DNA of 34,333 nucleotides. Source: Acidobacteriaceae bacterium. GTDB lineage: Bacteria > Acidobacteriota > Terriglobia > Terriglobales > Acidobacteriaceae. The stretch covers positions 1-34,333 of the forward strand of contig PLOG01000140.1 in the NCBI GenBank assembly GCA_003142935.1. The letters run 5' to 3'. The notes under the pieces were generated by a model, which searched no databases, was not told the DNA's origin, and worked only from the letters and a program-made list of their open reading frames with translations. Made by a program: the position numbers and the translations under genes. Below, one piece after another: positions 9,278-18,137 of this stretch (the first letter of the stretch is position 1; every line of letters begins with the position of its first letter).

Positions 9278-9793
9278 ATGCAAATCTGGAGAAGTATTAA
9301 GCAAGCGGGGTTCCTGGCCGCCCTTGTGGCAGTAACATCGATGGCTGCGTCGGCACAGGGCGGGGCAATTATCCTCAAGCCAGCCGAACTGACCAAACTG
9401 ATTCCGCAGACTGTGTTTTACCGCGGGCAATCGGCAACCACGCAGCTACGGAATTCCAGCGGCATCAAATTTGCCGACGGATTCCTCGTTCTCACCACCA
9501 TGGTGGACACCAGCGGATACTCCACTGGCATCCAGGCCAAATACCAGGCCTATTTCATCACCGAGGTTCCCATTCAAGTGGCCGGCCAGAGCCTGGCTCC
9601 CGGCGCCTACGGCATTGGGTTCATCGAAGGCAACAAGTTCCTCGTCACCGACCTGGGTGCGCACGATGTCCTGACAGCGGCTTCTGTCACTGACAGCGAG
9701 CTCAAACATCCCGTGCCACTTCAGATCCTGGCCGACTCCGGCGGCGGTTTCCGCCTCTATGCAGGCCGCAGCTACGTCGTTCTGACCCGCTGA
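9278..9793 (+). CDS. Small secreted protein of unknown function, paralogue of the 4775 gene
   Basis: 171 aa. The start at 9278 is fixed by a strong ACGGAGG ribosome site (9264-9270) 7 nt upstream and by the signal peptide MQIWRSIKQAGFLAALVAVTSMAASAQ; the frame is open further upstream but without support. The mature part is rich in beta-strand patterns and Gly. It shares the block LRNSSGI...GYSTG..AKYQAYFI..VPIQVAGQSLAPGAYGIGF with the 174-aa protein at 4775. It is transcribed divergently from the kinase cluster across a 245-bp gap, so the two related proteins bracket the kinase/regulator pair. No catalytic motif is visible; a small beta-sandwich or lipocalin-like fold is possible but not shown. 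Confidence 0.85.
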   Translation: MQIWRSIKQAGFLAALVAVTSMAASAQGGAIILKPAELTKLIPQTVFYRGQSATTQLRNSSGIKFADGFLVLTTMVDTSGYSTGIQAKYQAYFITEVPIQVAGQSLAPGAYGIGFIEGNKFLVTDLGAHDVLTAASVTDSELKHPVPLQILADSGGGFRLYAGRSYVVLTR

Positions 9794-9896
9794 GCCTGAG
9801 ATCGAGCGAATTCAACCGCGAAGACGCGAAGCCGTCCTCGCGCCGGAAATCCGCCGGGGCGATCGCCGGCTGGCACAGGCATGCTCATTGGCTAAA

Positions 9897-9933
9897 TGCC
9901 GCGGCACACCCATTTCATCATCGTGCCGCGGCA
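9897..9933. terminator. 11-bp perfect inverted repeat just past the GH3 remnant
   Basis: Arms TGCCGCGGCAC (9897-9907) and GTGCCGCGGCA (9923-9933) pair perfectly around a 15-nt loop, 19 bp beyond the stop of the GH3 fragment on the minus strand. There is no T-run. It is probably the old 3' hairpin of the lost GH3 gene, though it could also serve the convergent gene ending at 9793. Confidence 0.5.
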
Positions 9934-9952
9934 GGCGCAAAACGCACTCGCG

Positions 9953-10186
9953 TTATTCGGGCAAGGCGAGCCGGCCTTCGATATTGAAGCGCCCGCTCAC
10001 TCCCGGCGCGGCGCTATCGGGCTGTCCGCCGCCGATGCTGATTGTGTAATCGCCTGGAGCGATAATCGGACTGCCATCCTCAGTCACCATGACCAGATCG
10101 CGATCTTTCAACTCGAAGTGAACCTTCTGGCTCGCGCCCGGCTCCAGATGAATGCGCTCAAATCGTAAACAGAAACACTTCAACAA
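9953..10186 (-). pseudogene. C-terminal remnant of a GH3 beta-glucosidase
   Basis: About 70 codons match the fibronectin-III-like C-terminal domain of GH3 beta-glucosidase/xylosidase enzymes: FERIHLEPGASQKVHFEL, DRDLVMVTEDG, IAPGDYTISIGGGQP, then a short tail and TAA. The catalytic barrel and the second domain are absent upstream: within a few codons of the conserved Phe the frame becomes unrelated, and glmS ends at 10294. Only a TTG could start it and no ribosome site is present. It is a deletion remnant and is unlikely to make a working protein. It suggests that this spot once carried a complete beta-glucosidase/xylosidase gene. Confidence 0.8.
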
Positions 10187-10293
10187 TTCCGAGGGGCTCT
10201 TAACATGTTAAGACTGGCCCCGTAAACAAAGGGATTTCAAGGGCGAAGACCTTGGCTAGTCAGTTCAAGAGTGCCGCGCTTTATACGCCACTC

Positions 10294-12177
10294 CTACTCC
10301 ACCGTCACTGACTTAGCCAGGTTCCTCGGCTGATCCACGTCGCAGCCGCGCCGCACGGCAATGTAATAAGCCAGCAGTTGCAGCGGCACAATCTCGATCA
10401 GCGGCGAAAGCAGCTCCATGGCCGGCGGAATGTGAATCACATGCTCCACCAGCGTGCCAATCGTAGTATCGCCTTCGGTGGCGACGGCAATCACGCGTCC
10501 ACTGCGCGCCGTAACTTCCTGGATATTCGAGAGCGTCTTCTCGTAGCGCAGCTTCGACGCCGGGTCGGACTCATCCCTCGTGACCAGCACAACCACCGGT
10601 AAGGTCTCGTCGATCAGTGCATTCGGCCCGTGCTTCATCTCGCCGGCCGGATAGCCCTCCGCATGAATGTACGAGATCTCCTTCAGCTTCAGCGCGCCTT
10701 CAAGAGCGATGGGGAAATGGATGCCGCGGCCGAGGTAGAGAAAGTCGCGGGCCGTGGCAAAGCCCGCCGCCAACTGCTCGCATTGCGCGGAGCGCGAGCG
10801 CAGCACCTCTTCAATCTTGGCGGGGATGCGGCTGAGCTCTTCAATCAAAGTCACCGACTGCGCGGGGTCGATCCTGCCGCGCAACTGCCCAAGCTTGAGC
10901 GCCAGCAGAAAGAGCGCGGTAAGCTGCGCCGTAAACGCTTTTGTGGATGCGACGCCGATTTCGGGGCCGGCATGGGTATAGATAGCGCCGTGAGCCTCGC
11001 GCGCTACCATGGCGTCCACCACGTTGCAGATGGCCACGGTCTTGGAGCCGAGCGCAATCATCTCGCGCTGCGCGGCCAGGGTATCGGCGGTTTCGCCGGA
11101 TTGGGTGATGAGCAGGCCGAGGGCGTTGCGGTCGGGGATGGGGTTGCGGTAGCGATATTCGCTGGCATAATCCACATCGACGGGCAGGCGCGCCAGGCGC
11201 TCGATCATATACTTGCCGGTGAGCGCGGAGTGCCAACTGGTGCCGCAGGCGGCGATGTTGATACTGGAGGCCAGCGCCAGCTCCTCGTCGGAGATCTTCA
11301 TCTCGCCCAGGTAAACCTTGCCTGAGTCGAGCGAGACGCGGCCCAGCGTGGTGTCGGTAATGGCGCGGGGCTGCTCCCAGATTTCCTTGAGCATGAAGTG
11401 CTTGTAGCCGCCCTTTTCTGCCTGGATGGGGTCCCACGAAATTCTTGTGATATTGCGGTGGACGGGGTTGCCGTCGAAGTCGGTGAGTTCGACGCCGGCC
11501 AGGGTGAGGATGGCCATGTCGCCGTCGGCCAGGAAGTAGATGTTGCGGGTGTGGTGGAGAATGCCGGGAACGTCGGAGGCGACGAAGGATTCGCCTTCGC
11601 CTACGCCGATCACGACGGGCGGCCCGAATCGGGCAGCGACGATCTTGTCCGGCTCGGTGGCGGAGAGAACGCCCAGCGCGAACGCTCCAGTGAGTCGCTT
11701 GACGGCGCGGCGAACGGCGACTTCCAGAGGGATTGCGTCGCCAGCGGCTTCCGCGTCCTTCTGCACCTGTTCGATGAGGTGGGCGATGATTTCAGTGTCG
11801 GTTTCGGTGACGAACTTGTGGTGTTGGGCGATTAGTTCGCGCTTGAGCTGAAGATAATTCTCGACAATGCCGTTGTGTACCACGACGATTCGGCCGGTAC
11901 AGTCGCGGTGGGGGTGGGCATTTTCTTCGGTGGGGCGTCCATGGGTGGCCCAGCGGGTGTGGCCGATGCCGAAAGTGCCTTCGACGGGATGCTCGCGCAG
12001 GACTGCTTCAAGATTGGCGAGTTTGCCCGGAGCGCGGCGCACCTCGAGCGTTGGGCTCGAAGGACTGCCGACGGCGATGCCCGCCGAATCGTATCCGCGG
12101 TATTCGAGGCGCCTTAGCCCCTCGATGATGACTGGAACGACTTGCTTTTTGCCAACGTATCCGACGATCCCGCACAT
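10294..12177 (-). CDS. glmS: Glutamine-fructose-6-phosphate aminotransferase (isomerizing)
   Basis: 627 aa cytoplasmic enzyme converting fructose-6-phosphate and glutamine to glucosamine-6-phosphate and glutamate, the first step to UDP-GlcNAc for peptidoglycan and LPS. The N-terminal glutaminase domain starts [12 protein letters not shown] with the catalytic Cys directly after Met, followed by [12 protein letters not shown] and [11 protein letters not shown]. Two SIS sugar-isomerase domains follow ([49 protein letters not shown]), and the end [13 protein letters not shown] is canonical. It is slightly longer than the roughly 609-aa E. coli enzyme. It is monocistronic here. No Shine-Dalgarno sequence precedes the ATG, but a TAAAAT hexamer sits 6 nt upstream. 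No sign of a glmS ribozyme. Confidence 0.98.
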   Translation of the reverse strand: MCGIVGYVGKKQVVPVIIEGLRRLEYRGYDSAGIAVGSPSSPTLEVRRAPGKLANLEAVLREHPVEGTFGIGHTRWATHGRPTEENAHPHRDCTGRIVVVHNGIVENYLQLKRELIAQHHKFVTETDTEIIAHLIEQVQKDAEAAGDAIPLEVAVRRAVKRLTGAFALGVLSATEPDKIVAARFGPPVVIGVGEGESFVASDVPGILHHTRNIYFLADGDMAILTLAGVELTDFDGNPVHRNITRISWDPIQAEKGGYKHFMLKEIWEQPRAITDTTLGRVSLDSGKVYLGEMKISDEELALASSINIAACGTSWHSALTGKYMIERLARLPVDVDYASEYRYRNPIPDRNALGLLITQSGETADTLAAQREMIALGSKTVAICNVVDAMVAREAHGAIYTHAGPEIGVASTKAFTAQLTALFLLALKLGQLRGRIDPAQSVTLIEELSRIPAKIEEVLRSRSAQCEQLAAGFATARDFLYLGRGIHFPIALEGALKLKEISYIHAEGYPAGEMKHGPNALIDETLPVVVLVTRDESDPASKLRYEKTLSNIQEVTARSGRVIAVATEGDTTIGTLVEHVIHIPPAMELLSPLIEIVPLQLLAYYIAVRRGCDVDQPRNLAKSVTVE

Positions 12178-12183
12178 TCTGCA

Positions 12184-12189
12184 ATTTTA
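12184..12189 (-). promoter_or_regulatory. -10-like TAAAAT placed for a leaderless glmS transcript
   Basis: On the minus strand TAAAAT is followed by TGCAGA and then ATG. A gap of exactly 6 nt would make the A of ATG the transcription start. No ribosome site is present, which fits leaderless translation. No -35 was recognised. Confidence 0.4.
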
Positions 12190-12438
12190 AGCGACATTGG
12201 GGCACAGGGCTGTGACACGAAGGTGGAATTGGGGTTCAGCCAATGTGCAAGCCCCGATTTGGAACCGGGCAGTTCAGCCAACCCTTTGTGTTAGAATCCC
12301 TTAAAAATGCTCCAGCGCTTGCGCGCCGGCCGACACGCGCCTTGACGCTGGACCGGCTAGACCTTGCAGCCTTAGAACCTACCGCAGAACAGACGATGCA
12401 ACAAAAACCTTGACCGACTTCTTTAAGGAGGACTGACT

Positions 12439-15400
12439 ATGAAATGCACGATGGTGGGCGCGAACTGTCCAAGACTGGTGGAACGGCCAGCCGATAAAAA
12501 ATCCCACAAGATAATACTTTCCTTGGTTTTCAGCGTTCTGGCGCTGATGATCTCGCCGGCCATGCATGGCCAGGCGACCGGAAGCTTCTCCGGCAATGTC
12601 CTCGATAAGTCGGGATCGGCGATCCCTGGAGCTGCTGTCGTTGTTACCTCCCAGGGAACCGGCTTGGCTCGCGACACGAAGACGGACAGCGCCGGGCACT
12701 ATCTGGTGCCATTACTCCCTGTGGGGACCTTTACCGTGAGCGTGGATGCGACTGGTTTTCAAAGGGCTGAGTCCAAGGACTTGCGTCTCCAGGTCGACGA
12801 GTCCCGCGAACTGGATTTTTCGCTGGCTCCGGCCACAGTGGTCACTACGGTGTCGGTTTCCGGCGAGGCTGTAGCTGTGGAAACAGCCAATCCATCTCTC
12901 GGCCAGGTAATCACCTCGCAGCAGGTGACGCAACTGCCTCTCAATGGCCGCGACTTTGTTCAGCTCGCCACACTCACAGCCGGCGCCACTGCAGAGACGA
13001 ATCCCAACAGCTTTTTCACCCAGGGCAGCGACAGCGAAGTAGCCGCCCGAGGCTCGTTCTCATTATCGGTGGGCGGCTCACGCCCCAACAGCACGGACTG
13101 GCTGCTTGACGGCGTGGACAACAACGAACTCACCGCCGGCGGCATTGGCGTGTTTTCTTCGATCGACGACATCCAGGAATTCAAAGTTCTGACCTACACC
13201 TACTCTGCCGAGTTCGGCACGCGTGCCGGACCGACCGTGCTGGTGACCACAAAATCGGGAACGAACGACCTGCATGGATCGCTCTTCGAGTTCGTCCGCA
13301 ACACCGATCTCGACGCGAGGGGCGACTTCGACACGACAACCCCGAAGTTCAATCTGAACCAATTTGGCGGCTCGGCCGGCGGACCCATTCGCAAGAACAA
13401 GACCTTCTTCTTCGTGGATGGCGAGCAGAAGTATCAGCGCGAAGGAATTACCTTCACCGGTCTGGTTCCTTCACTGGCCATGCGCGGCGGCGACTTCTCC
13501 AACAACGCGTTCGGCACACCGGTGTTGGATTCGAATGGCAACGTCGTGCAGTATCCCATTGCCAACCCGAACATGGTCGGCGCGTCGAATGCCTATTTCC
13601 AGTGCGATAGCTCGGGTAATCCCCTGCCTGCCAATTCCGACGGAAGCCAAGCGCCGGGAAATAACTGCAACAAGATCCCCTCGAACCTTATCGACGGCGT
13701 CGGGCAGGCCATGATCGACATCTATCCCGCGCCCAACGTGAACTTCGGCAGTTCCTCTGCCAGCTATAACTACGTCAACGAGCCTGTCCGCGTACTGAAC
13801 GAAACCAAATTCGACGCCCGGCTGGACGAGACGCTCACCGCCTCGGACAACCTCTTCGCGCGGTTCAGCTACGACCAGGCATTCTCTTTTGTGCCGGGCG
13901 GCGCGCCGGGACTCGCCGAGTCCAACGCCTTCGGCAGCAATGAGAACCTCATCAACCACGGACGCAACATCGGCGTCGGCTGGAGCCACGTATTCTCGCC
14001 CCGCACGCTCAACCAGGCCACCGTGGGCTACGACCGCATCTTCGACTACATTGCCTCGCTGGGCAACTTCACCTGCGAGTCGGCCAAGCTGGGAATTCCC
14101 AACGCCGATCTGGGCTGCTCCTCTACCGGTACCCCGATCGCCGGTGGCGCCTACAGTCAAGGCCTGGTTTCCACCCAAGTCTATGGCGGCTATTGGTCGC
14201 TCGGCGATCGCGGCTACTCTCCATTTCAGGGTGGAACCGACATCTACTCCTTCAAGGACGATCTCGACCTGATTCGCGGCAAGCATGAAATCCACACCGG
14301 CATCGATTACCGCGGCAACCAGATGAATGTCGGCACGGAGGAATTTCAAGACGGCTTCTGGCTCGTGGGCGCCTTCGGAAACTTCAGCGGCGCAGGCGTT
14401 GCCCCCGGCAATCCCGAAGCGGACCTGCTGATGGGAATGACCGGAGGAGCCATCCACGACCAGACATACGGCGGCGCCGTCACCGGCCGCCGCTGGAAGA
14501 TCTACCGGCCCTTCGTCGAGGATGACTGGCGCGTTACCCCGTCGCTCACCCTCAACCTCGGTCTTGCGTGGGATATGACCACTCCCATCGTCGAAGAGCA
14601 TAACCGGATGTCGGACTACATCCCCTCAACGGGACAGCTCCTCATCGCCGGCCAGAACGGAGTGAGCCGCTCGGCGGGCATCAACATGTTCTGGGGCGCA
14701 TACGAACCGCGCGTGGGTCTCACCTGGAAAGTTCTCGGCAGCGACAAGACCGTCGTTCGCCTCGGCTTTGGCATCTATCACGATTCGTCCTGGAACCAGG
14801 GCGCGCAGGGCCTGTGGCAAAATCCGCCCACCCTGGGCGAGTCCGATCAATTCCCCGCTACTTTCTCTGCGGGCTGCGCCTTTGCAACTTCATACTGCGC
14901 CGTCGCGCTCAGCCAGACACCCGAGTTGAACTTTACCGAGTCCACCGGCTTTACAGCCCTTCCCACCCCGCAAAATGCGGCCAGCTACGTCGGCACGTTC
15001 AACTACGAGCCAACGAACATCCAGCCGGGCAGAGTTCACCAATACAACGCCAATGTCGAACGTGAGTTGCCCGGCAATGTTCTGCTTACCGCGGGCTACG
15101 CCGGATCGGTGGGCGGCCATCTGCTGGTCATCGGCAACGACCTCAACACCAACAGCCCCTCGGGTTGCGGAACCATCGCTAGCTATGCACTCGGCTGCCT
15201 GCCGAGCGGCGCTCCCTACATTTATCCGTTCGTCCCGCCGAACTACAACGCGATCCTGCTGCTCGGCGATGTGGGCACGACGCACTACAATTCGCTGCAG
15301 CTCAAAGCAGAGACCAAGACGCCAAAGTACGGTCTTTATGCACTGGTCGCTTACACCTATTCCCGCACCTACGACAACGGTCTGTCGGACGGCCTGGGCT

Positions 15401-16038
15401 CGGAGTTGAGCGCCCCGTATTTCCCGCTGCCCAACTGGCAAAATCTCGATTGGTCCCTGTCGCAGATCAATCTAAACCAAAGCTTCACCGCGAGCTTCAT
15501 CTACGATCTGCCGTTCGGAAAGGGCAGGATGTTCGGAAGCAACTGGAACCCTGTGACCAACACGTTGGTCGGCAACTGGCAGGTCACGCTCATCGAAAGA
15601 ATCTCTTCCGGATTCCCGGTTCCCCTGATCGACAGCAATAACCAGTCGGGCACCACCTTCAATACCGGCGGCGACGACTACAACTACAACCGGCCCAATC
15701 AGGTCGCCAACTGCAACCCCTATGCCGCCGACCACAGCCAGTACCAGTGGATCAAGTCCACGTGCTTCGTTGCGCCGGCCGCCGGCGAACTCGGCAACGC
15801 CTCGCGTGTTCCGGTCGTTGGACCCGATTTTGTCAACTCCGACTTCTCGATCATCAAGGACTTCGCGCTGCCCCGAAGAGAGATGGGTTTGAACTTCCGC
15901 GCCGAGTTCTTCAACCTCTTCAATCATCCCCAGTACGGCATGCCGATCAACGACATCAACCAGCCAGGCTTCGGCGCCGTGAATTCAACCGTCAACAATC
16001 CGCGACTGGTGCAACTGGCGCTCAAGCTATCTTTCTGA
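12439..16038 (+). CDS. Oar-like TonB-dependent receptor with carboxypeptidase-regulatory-like domain (complete)
   Basis: 1199 aa outer-membrane transporter. The start is supported by AAGGAGG (12425-12431) 7 nt upstream. An unusually long N-region (about 30 residues, MKCTMVGANCPRLVERP...) precedes the hydrophobic core IILSLVFSVLALMISPA. Residues about 47-135 form the CarboxypepD-reg-like domain (GSFSGNVLDKSGSAIPGAAVVV, AGHYLVPLLPVGTFTVSV). Then comes a plug-like region (SQQVTQLPLNGRDFVQLATLTAGA, RPNSTDWLLDGVDNNE). The rest is a large barrel (GGPIRKNKTFFFVDGE, NLFARFSYDQ, ending RAEFFNLFNHPQYG...ALKLSF with terminal Phe). It is divergent from glmS across 261 bp. Substrate unknown; an Ala/Gly-rich polymer or glycan has no direct support. 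It is the full-length version of the truncated gene at 1-2628, with different sequence. Confidence 0.95.
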   Translation: MKCTMVGANCPRLVERPADKKSHKIILSLVFSVLALMISPAMHGQATGSFSGNVLDKSGSAIPGAAVVVTSQGTGLARDTKTDSAGHYLVPLLPVGTFTVSVDATGFQRAESKDLRLQVDESRELDFSLAPATVVTTVSVSGEAVAVETANPSLGQVITSQQVTQLPLNGRDFVQLATLTAGATAETNPNSFFTQGSDSEVAARGSFSLSVGGSRPNSTDWLLDGVDNNELTAGGIGVFSSIDDIQEFKVLTYTYSAEFGTRAGPTVLVTTKSGTNDLHGSLFEFVRNTDLDARGDFDTTTPKFNLNQFGGSAGGPIRKNKTFFFVDGEQKYQREGITFTGLVPSLAMRGGDFSNNAFGTPVLDSNGNVVQYPIANPNMVGASNAYFQCDSSGNPLPANSDGSQAPGNNCNKIPSNLIDGVGQAMIDIYPAPNVNFGSSSASYNYVNEPVRVLNETKFDARLDETLTASDNLFARFSYDQAFSFVPGGAPGLAESNAFGSNENLINHGRNIGVGWSHVFSPRTLNQATVGYDRIFDYIASLGNFTCESAKLGIPNADLGCSSTGTPIAGGAYSQGLVSTQVYGGYWSLGDRGYSPFQGGTDIYSFKDDLDLIRGKHEIHTGIDYRGNQMNVGTEEFQDGFWLVGAFGNFSGAGVAPGNPEADLLMGMTGGAIHDQTYGGAVTGRRWKIYRPFVEDDWRVTPSLTLNLGLAWDMTTPIVEEHNRMSDYIPSTGQLLIAGQNGVSRSAGINMFWGAYEPRVGLTWKVLGSDKTVVRLGFGIYHDSSWNQGAQGLWQNPPTLGESDQFPATFSAGCAFATSYCAVALSQTPELNFTESTGFTALPTPQNAASYVGTFNYEPTNIQPGRVHQYNANVERELPGNVLLTAGYAGSVGGHLLVIGNDLNTNSPSGCGTIASYALGCLPSGAPYIYPFVPPNYNAILLLGDVGTTHYNSLQLKAETKTPKYGLYALVAYTYSRTYDNGLSDGLGSELSAPYFPLPNWQNLDWSLSQINLNQSFTASFIYDLPFGKGRMFGSNWNPVTNTLVGNWQVTLIERISSGFPVPLIDSNNQSGTTFNTGGDDYNYNRPNQVANCNPYAADHSQYQWIKSTCFVAPAAGELGNASRVPVVGPDFVNSDFSIIKDFALPRREMGLNFRAEFFNLFNHPQYGMPINDINQPGFGAVNSTVNNPRLVQLALKLSF

Positions 16039-16095
16039 AGCCGGTTGAGGCGGGAACGGCGGCTTGATGTTCTGGCCGGTGTCATCTGGAAGCCG

Positions 16096-16131
16096 GCTGC
16101 TGGCGAAGGAAGTTCATCCTTTGCCAGCAGC
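16096..16131 (+). terminator. 15-bp stem-loop after the complete receptor gene
   Basis: Arms GCTGCTGGCGAAGGA and TCCTTTGCCAGCAGC pair along 15 bp with one G-U, around a 6-nt loop, 57 bp past the receptor stop. It lacks a T-tract; it most likely marks or protects the 3' end of the receptor mRNA. Confidence 0.6.
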
Positions 16132-16186
16132 TGACTTCGCCGGACGTGGAAAAACTCGGGCGTTCTCGTGAAACAGGCGGAGGGCG

Positions 16187-16316
16187 TTCCTCCGCGGCTG
16201 AAGCCCTTATTTTCTGTGGGCTTTATGCGGGGGGTGAAACCCCCGCCTCCCTCCGGCAAGCGGCCCCTGCTCCCTCCGCAGTGTCGGCAGGAGTTGAAAC
16301 CGCCGCCTACCTCCGT
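16187..16316 (+). repeat. R1-related repeat debris, copy D
   Basis: Contains CCGCGGCTGAAGCCC, the hairpin arms GCGGGGG and CCCCCGC around GTGAAA, and CCCTGCTCCCTCCGC, which recurs in part near 16880 and 16990. The modules resemble R1 parts in disorder. No gene is seen between 16039 and 17123; frames open here have no start signal or recognisable protein. Confidence 0.55.
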
Positions 16317-16470
16317 GATTCAGTTGGCCTACAGGCTGACAAATGGCTCTTTTTTTGTCCACTTCCAGGGCGACGATCTTCCAATATGAGTATTCGCGGG
16401 TGGGAATGTCTGGTTCTATGAGGACGTTTTTTGGAAAGTGCACTGATAGATGCGGTCAAAATTTGCCAAT

Positions 16471-16580
16471 CGTGTGAAATTGCGTGTTTTTGGGGCGTTT
16501 TTTGGTGTTTTTGGTGGAGGAAGAGGTGCGTTTTGCCGGGGTTTGGTAAAAGCCGTCGGTGGGTGCGGGCGGGGACGGAG
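16471..16580 (+). other. G/T-rich, C-poor tract
   Basis: About 110 bp in which the plus strand is almost only G and T with a few A, including T6 and T5 runs alternating with GG/GGGG clusters. It differs from its surroundings. Several spaced G-runs could form a G-quadruplex on the plus strand, but this is not demonstrated. No gene seen. Confidence 0.5.
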
Positions 16581-16677
16581 ATTACTTCTTCCTGGCGAGT
16601 AGATTAATCTCGCAGGTCTCAGAAGCGAGACCTTGGGCGCGGCACGTTGGCAGGGTGCGCGAAGGGCCCGTGGCTAA

Positions 16678-16830
16678 ACAGGCTGCGGAAAAAGGACCGA
16701 GTTTGAACAGAGAACCCGAAAGGCTCTCCTCAGGGGCTAAAGCCCTCACTATTTTTGGCGGCATTTGGCACGACTGAAGTCGTGCCCTGACACTTATCCC
16801 AGTTCCGGCAAGAGTTTTTCCGCAGCCTGT
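16678..16830 (+). repeat. R1 palindromic repeat, copy A, with perfect 16-bp terminal inverted repeats
   Basis: ACAGGCTGCGGAAAAA (16678-16693) and its exact reverse complement (16815-16830) bound a 153-bp unit holding the R1 modules CAGGGGCTAAAGCCC, GGCACGACTGAAGTCGTGCC and GACACTTATCCCAG. The arrangement looks like a small non-autonomous mobile element (MITE). No clear target duplication was seen at its edges. Confidence 0.75.
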
Positions 16831-16854
16831 CAGGCCCCGATTATCGGATGCAAG

Positions 16855-17010
16855 CTTCCGGGGCCTGAGGGCCTGAAGGCCCCTGCTCCGTTGAAAGTCA
16901 TACTACGAGCCCACTTTCATGCCAGTGGGCGGCCCACCGGGCCATGGGTACTCCCTCCGTGGTTCCGCGTGCGTCCAAGAGCCTGAAGACCGCTGCTCCC
17001 TCCGCGGCCA
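16855..17010 (+). repeat. Degenerate repeat fragments between copy A and the 17124 gene
   Basis: Contains GCCTGAAGGCCCCTGCTCC and a second variant GCCTGAAGACCGCTGCTCC further on, which resemble each other and the CCCTGCTCCCTCCGC part of copy D. Probably old, scrambled copies of the same family. Confidence 0.4.
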
Positions 17011-17123
17011 TCCCCGCCTGCGGGAAAGATTTGGCTGCTGCAAGATGCCTTGTCTCGTGTACACTGCGCTTGATCAGGCATTCCCCAGAGTACCGCTGAC
17101 TAAATCACAACAGGAGAAAGAAG

Positions 17124-17909
17124 ATGAGCAAGCGTACGTTTAGTGTCTTCGCGGGGTTGTGTGCGTTTTTGATGTTTGCCCTGTGCGCGGCGCCATCGGG
17201 CGCGCAGACGACCGAAGAGAAAGAGAAACCGGCGATGTACTCGTATATCGCCAACTGGCAGATTCCGCGCGAGCATTGGGCGGAGATGGAAGCAGCGAAT
17301 GCGGCGGACAAAGCGATCCTGGATAAGGCGCTGGCCGACGGCACCATTGTGGGCTATGGCGACGATGTGAATCTGGTGCACACGCCCGCGGGTGAAACGC
17401 ATGACGACTGGTGGTCGGCTACGTCGCTGGCCGGGTTGCTCAAGGTGCTGGACCAGTTTACTTCGTCCGGCAACTCGACGACTGCCCCTCTGAGCACTGC
17501 CACAAAGCACTGGGACGAGGTCCTGGTGAGCCACTACTACAACTGGAAGCCGGGGGCCACCTACAAGGGCGGGTACGTGAAGTTGGCGGAGTACAAGCTG
17601 AAGGCAGATGCGCCCGACAATGCGGTGGAGTTGCTGAGCAAACACCTGGTGGTTCCAGCGCTGGAGAAGTTGCTCGCCGACGGCACCATTGTTGAATACG
17701 AGATCGACGAGACGGCCATTCACACTTCTGCGCCGGGGACCTTTGCGATTGTGATCGTGACGCCGACGCCGGAAGGCCTGGATACGGCCGCCGCGGCGAT
17801 TCGGGATGCCGTGAAGCTGCACCCGCTGGCGATTGACGCATTCGGTTCATTCCAGGACGACAGCGGCCATCGCGATGAGTTGCTGAAAGGGAACGGCATT
17901 TTCAAGTAG
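17124..17909 (+). CDS. Secreted protein with two related alpha/beta domains, function unknown
   Basis: 261 aa. The start is supported by AGGAG (17112-17116) 7 nt upstream and by a signal peptide ending near APSGAQ (about residue 28). The mature protein contains an internal duplication: residues about 64-110 (ILDKALADGTIVGYGDDVNLVHT) and about 177-226 (PALEKLLADGTIVEYEIDETAIHT) align, including an identical LADGTIV. Each half has the strand-helix rhythm of a ferredoxin-like / dimeric alpha-beta barrel domain, so the chain may fold as a built-in dimer. No named family or active site is recognised. The next gene at 18138 (DUF3303) belongs to a similar small fold class, so the pair may be functionally linked, but the 228-bp gap and a separate ribosome site leave co-transcription open. 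Confidence 0.85.
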   Translation: MSKRTFSVFAGLCAFLMFALCAAPSGAQTTEEKEKPAMYSYIANWQIPREHWAEMEAANAADKAILDKALADGTIVGYGDDVNLVHTPAGETHDDWWSATSLAGLLKVLDQFTSSGNSTTAPLSTATKHWDEVLVSHYYNWKPGATYKGGYVKLAEYKLKADAPDNAVELLSKHLVVPALEKLLADGTIVEYEIDETAIHTSAPGTFAIVIVTPTPEGLDTAAAAIRDAVKLHPLAIDAFGSFQDDSGHRDELLKGNGIFK

Positions 17910-17929
17910 TTTTCACTTGTGTTTTGCCG

Positions 17930-17971
17930 GATTCGCGGGCGGCGACCATTGGAGCCTGACGCTCGCGAATC
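17930..17971 (+). terminator. Inverted repeat after the 17124 gene
   Basis: GATTCGCG (17930-17937) and CGCGAATC (17964-17971) form an 8-bp stem with a 26-nt loop, 21 bp past the stop. No T-tract; a weak terminator candidate. Confidence 0.3.
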
Positions 17972-18137
17972 GTGTCGTTTGCGGAATGCTGCCATGGCAG
18001 GACTGGCAGCGATTCCGCGGCGACAGGGCTCTCTAGAAAATCCGCGCCTGCGATGGAGAATCGGTGCTCTCGGCGAGCCCGAGAGATTTCCCCACCCCAA
18101 GAAATCCAACCCAAAACCAACGAGGAGGACGAAAGAA

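Noticed and set aside
12178-12300. glmS ribozyme or riboswitch upstream of glmS
   Set aside because: No conserved ribozyme core seen, and the -10-like box next to ATG leaves no leader.
13471-14601. 376-codon open frame antisense to the complete receptor gene (also 1222-2103 opposite the first receptor)
   Set aside because: Shadow frames of GC-rich receptor genes; composition is not protein-like.
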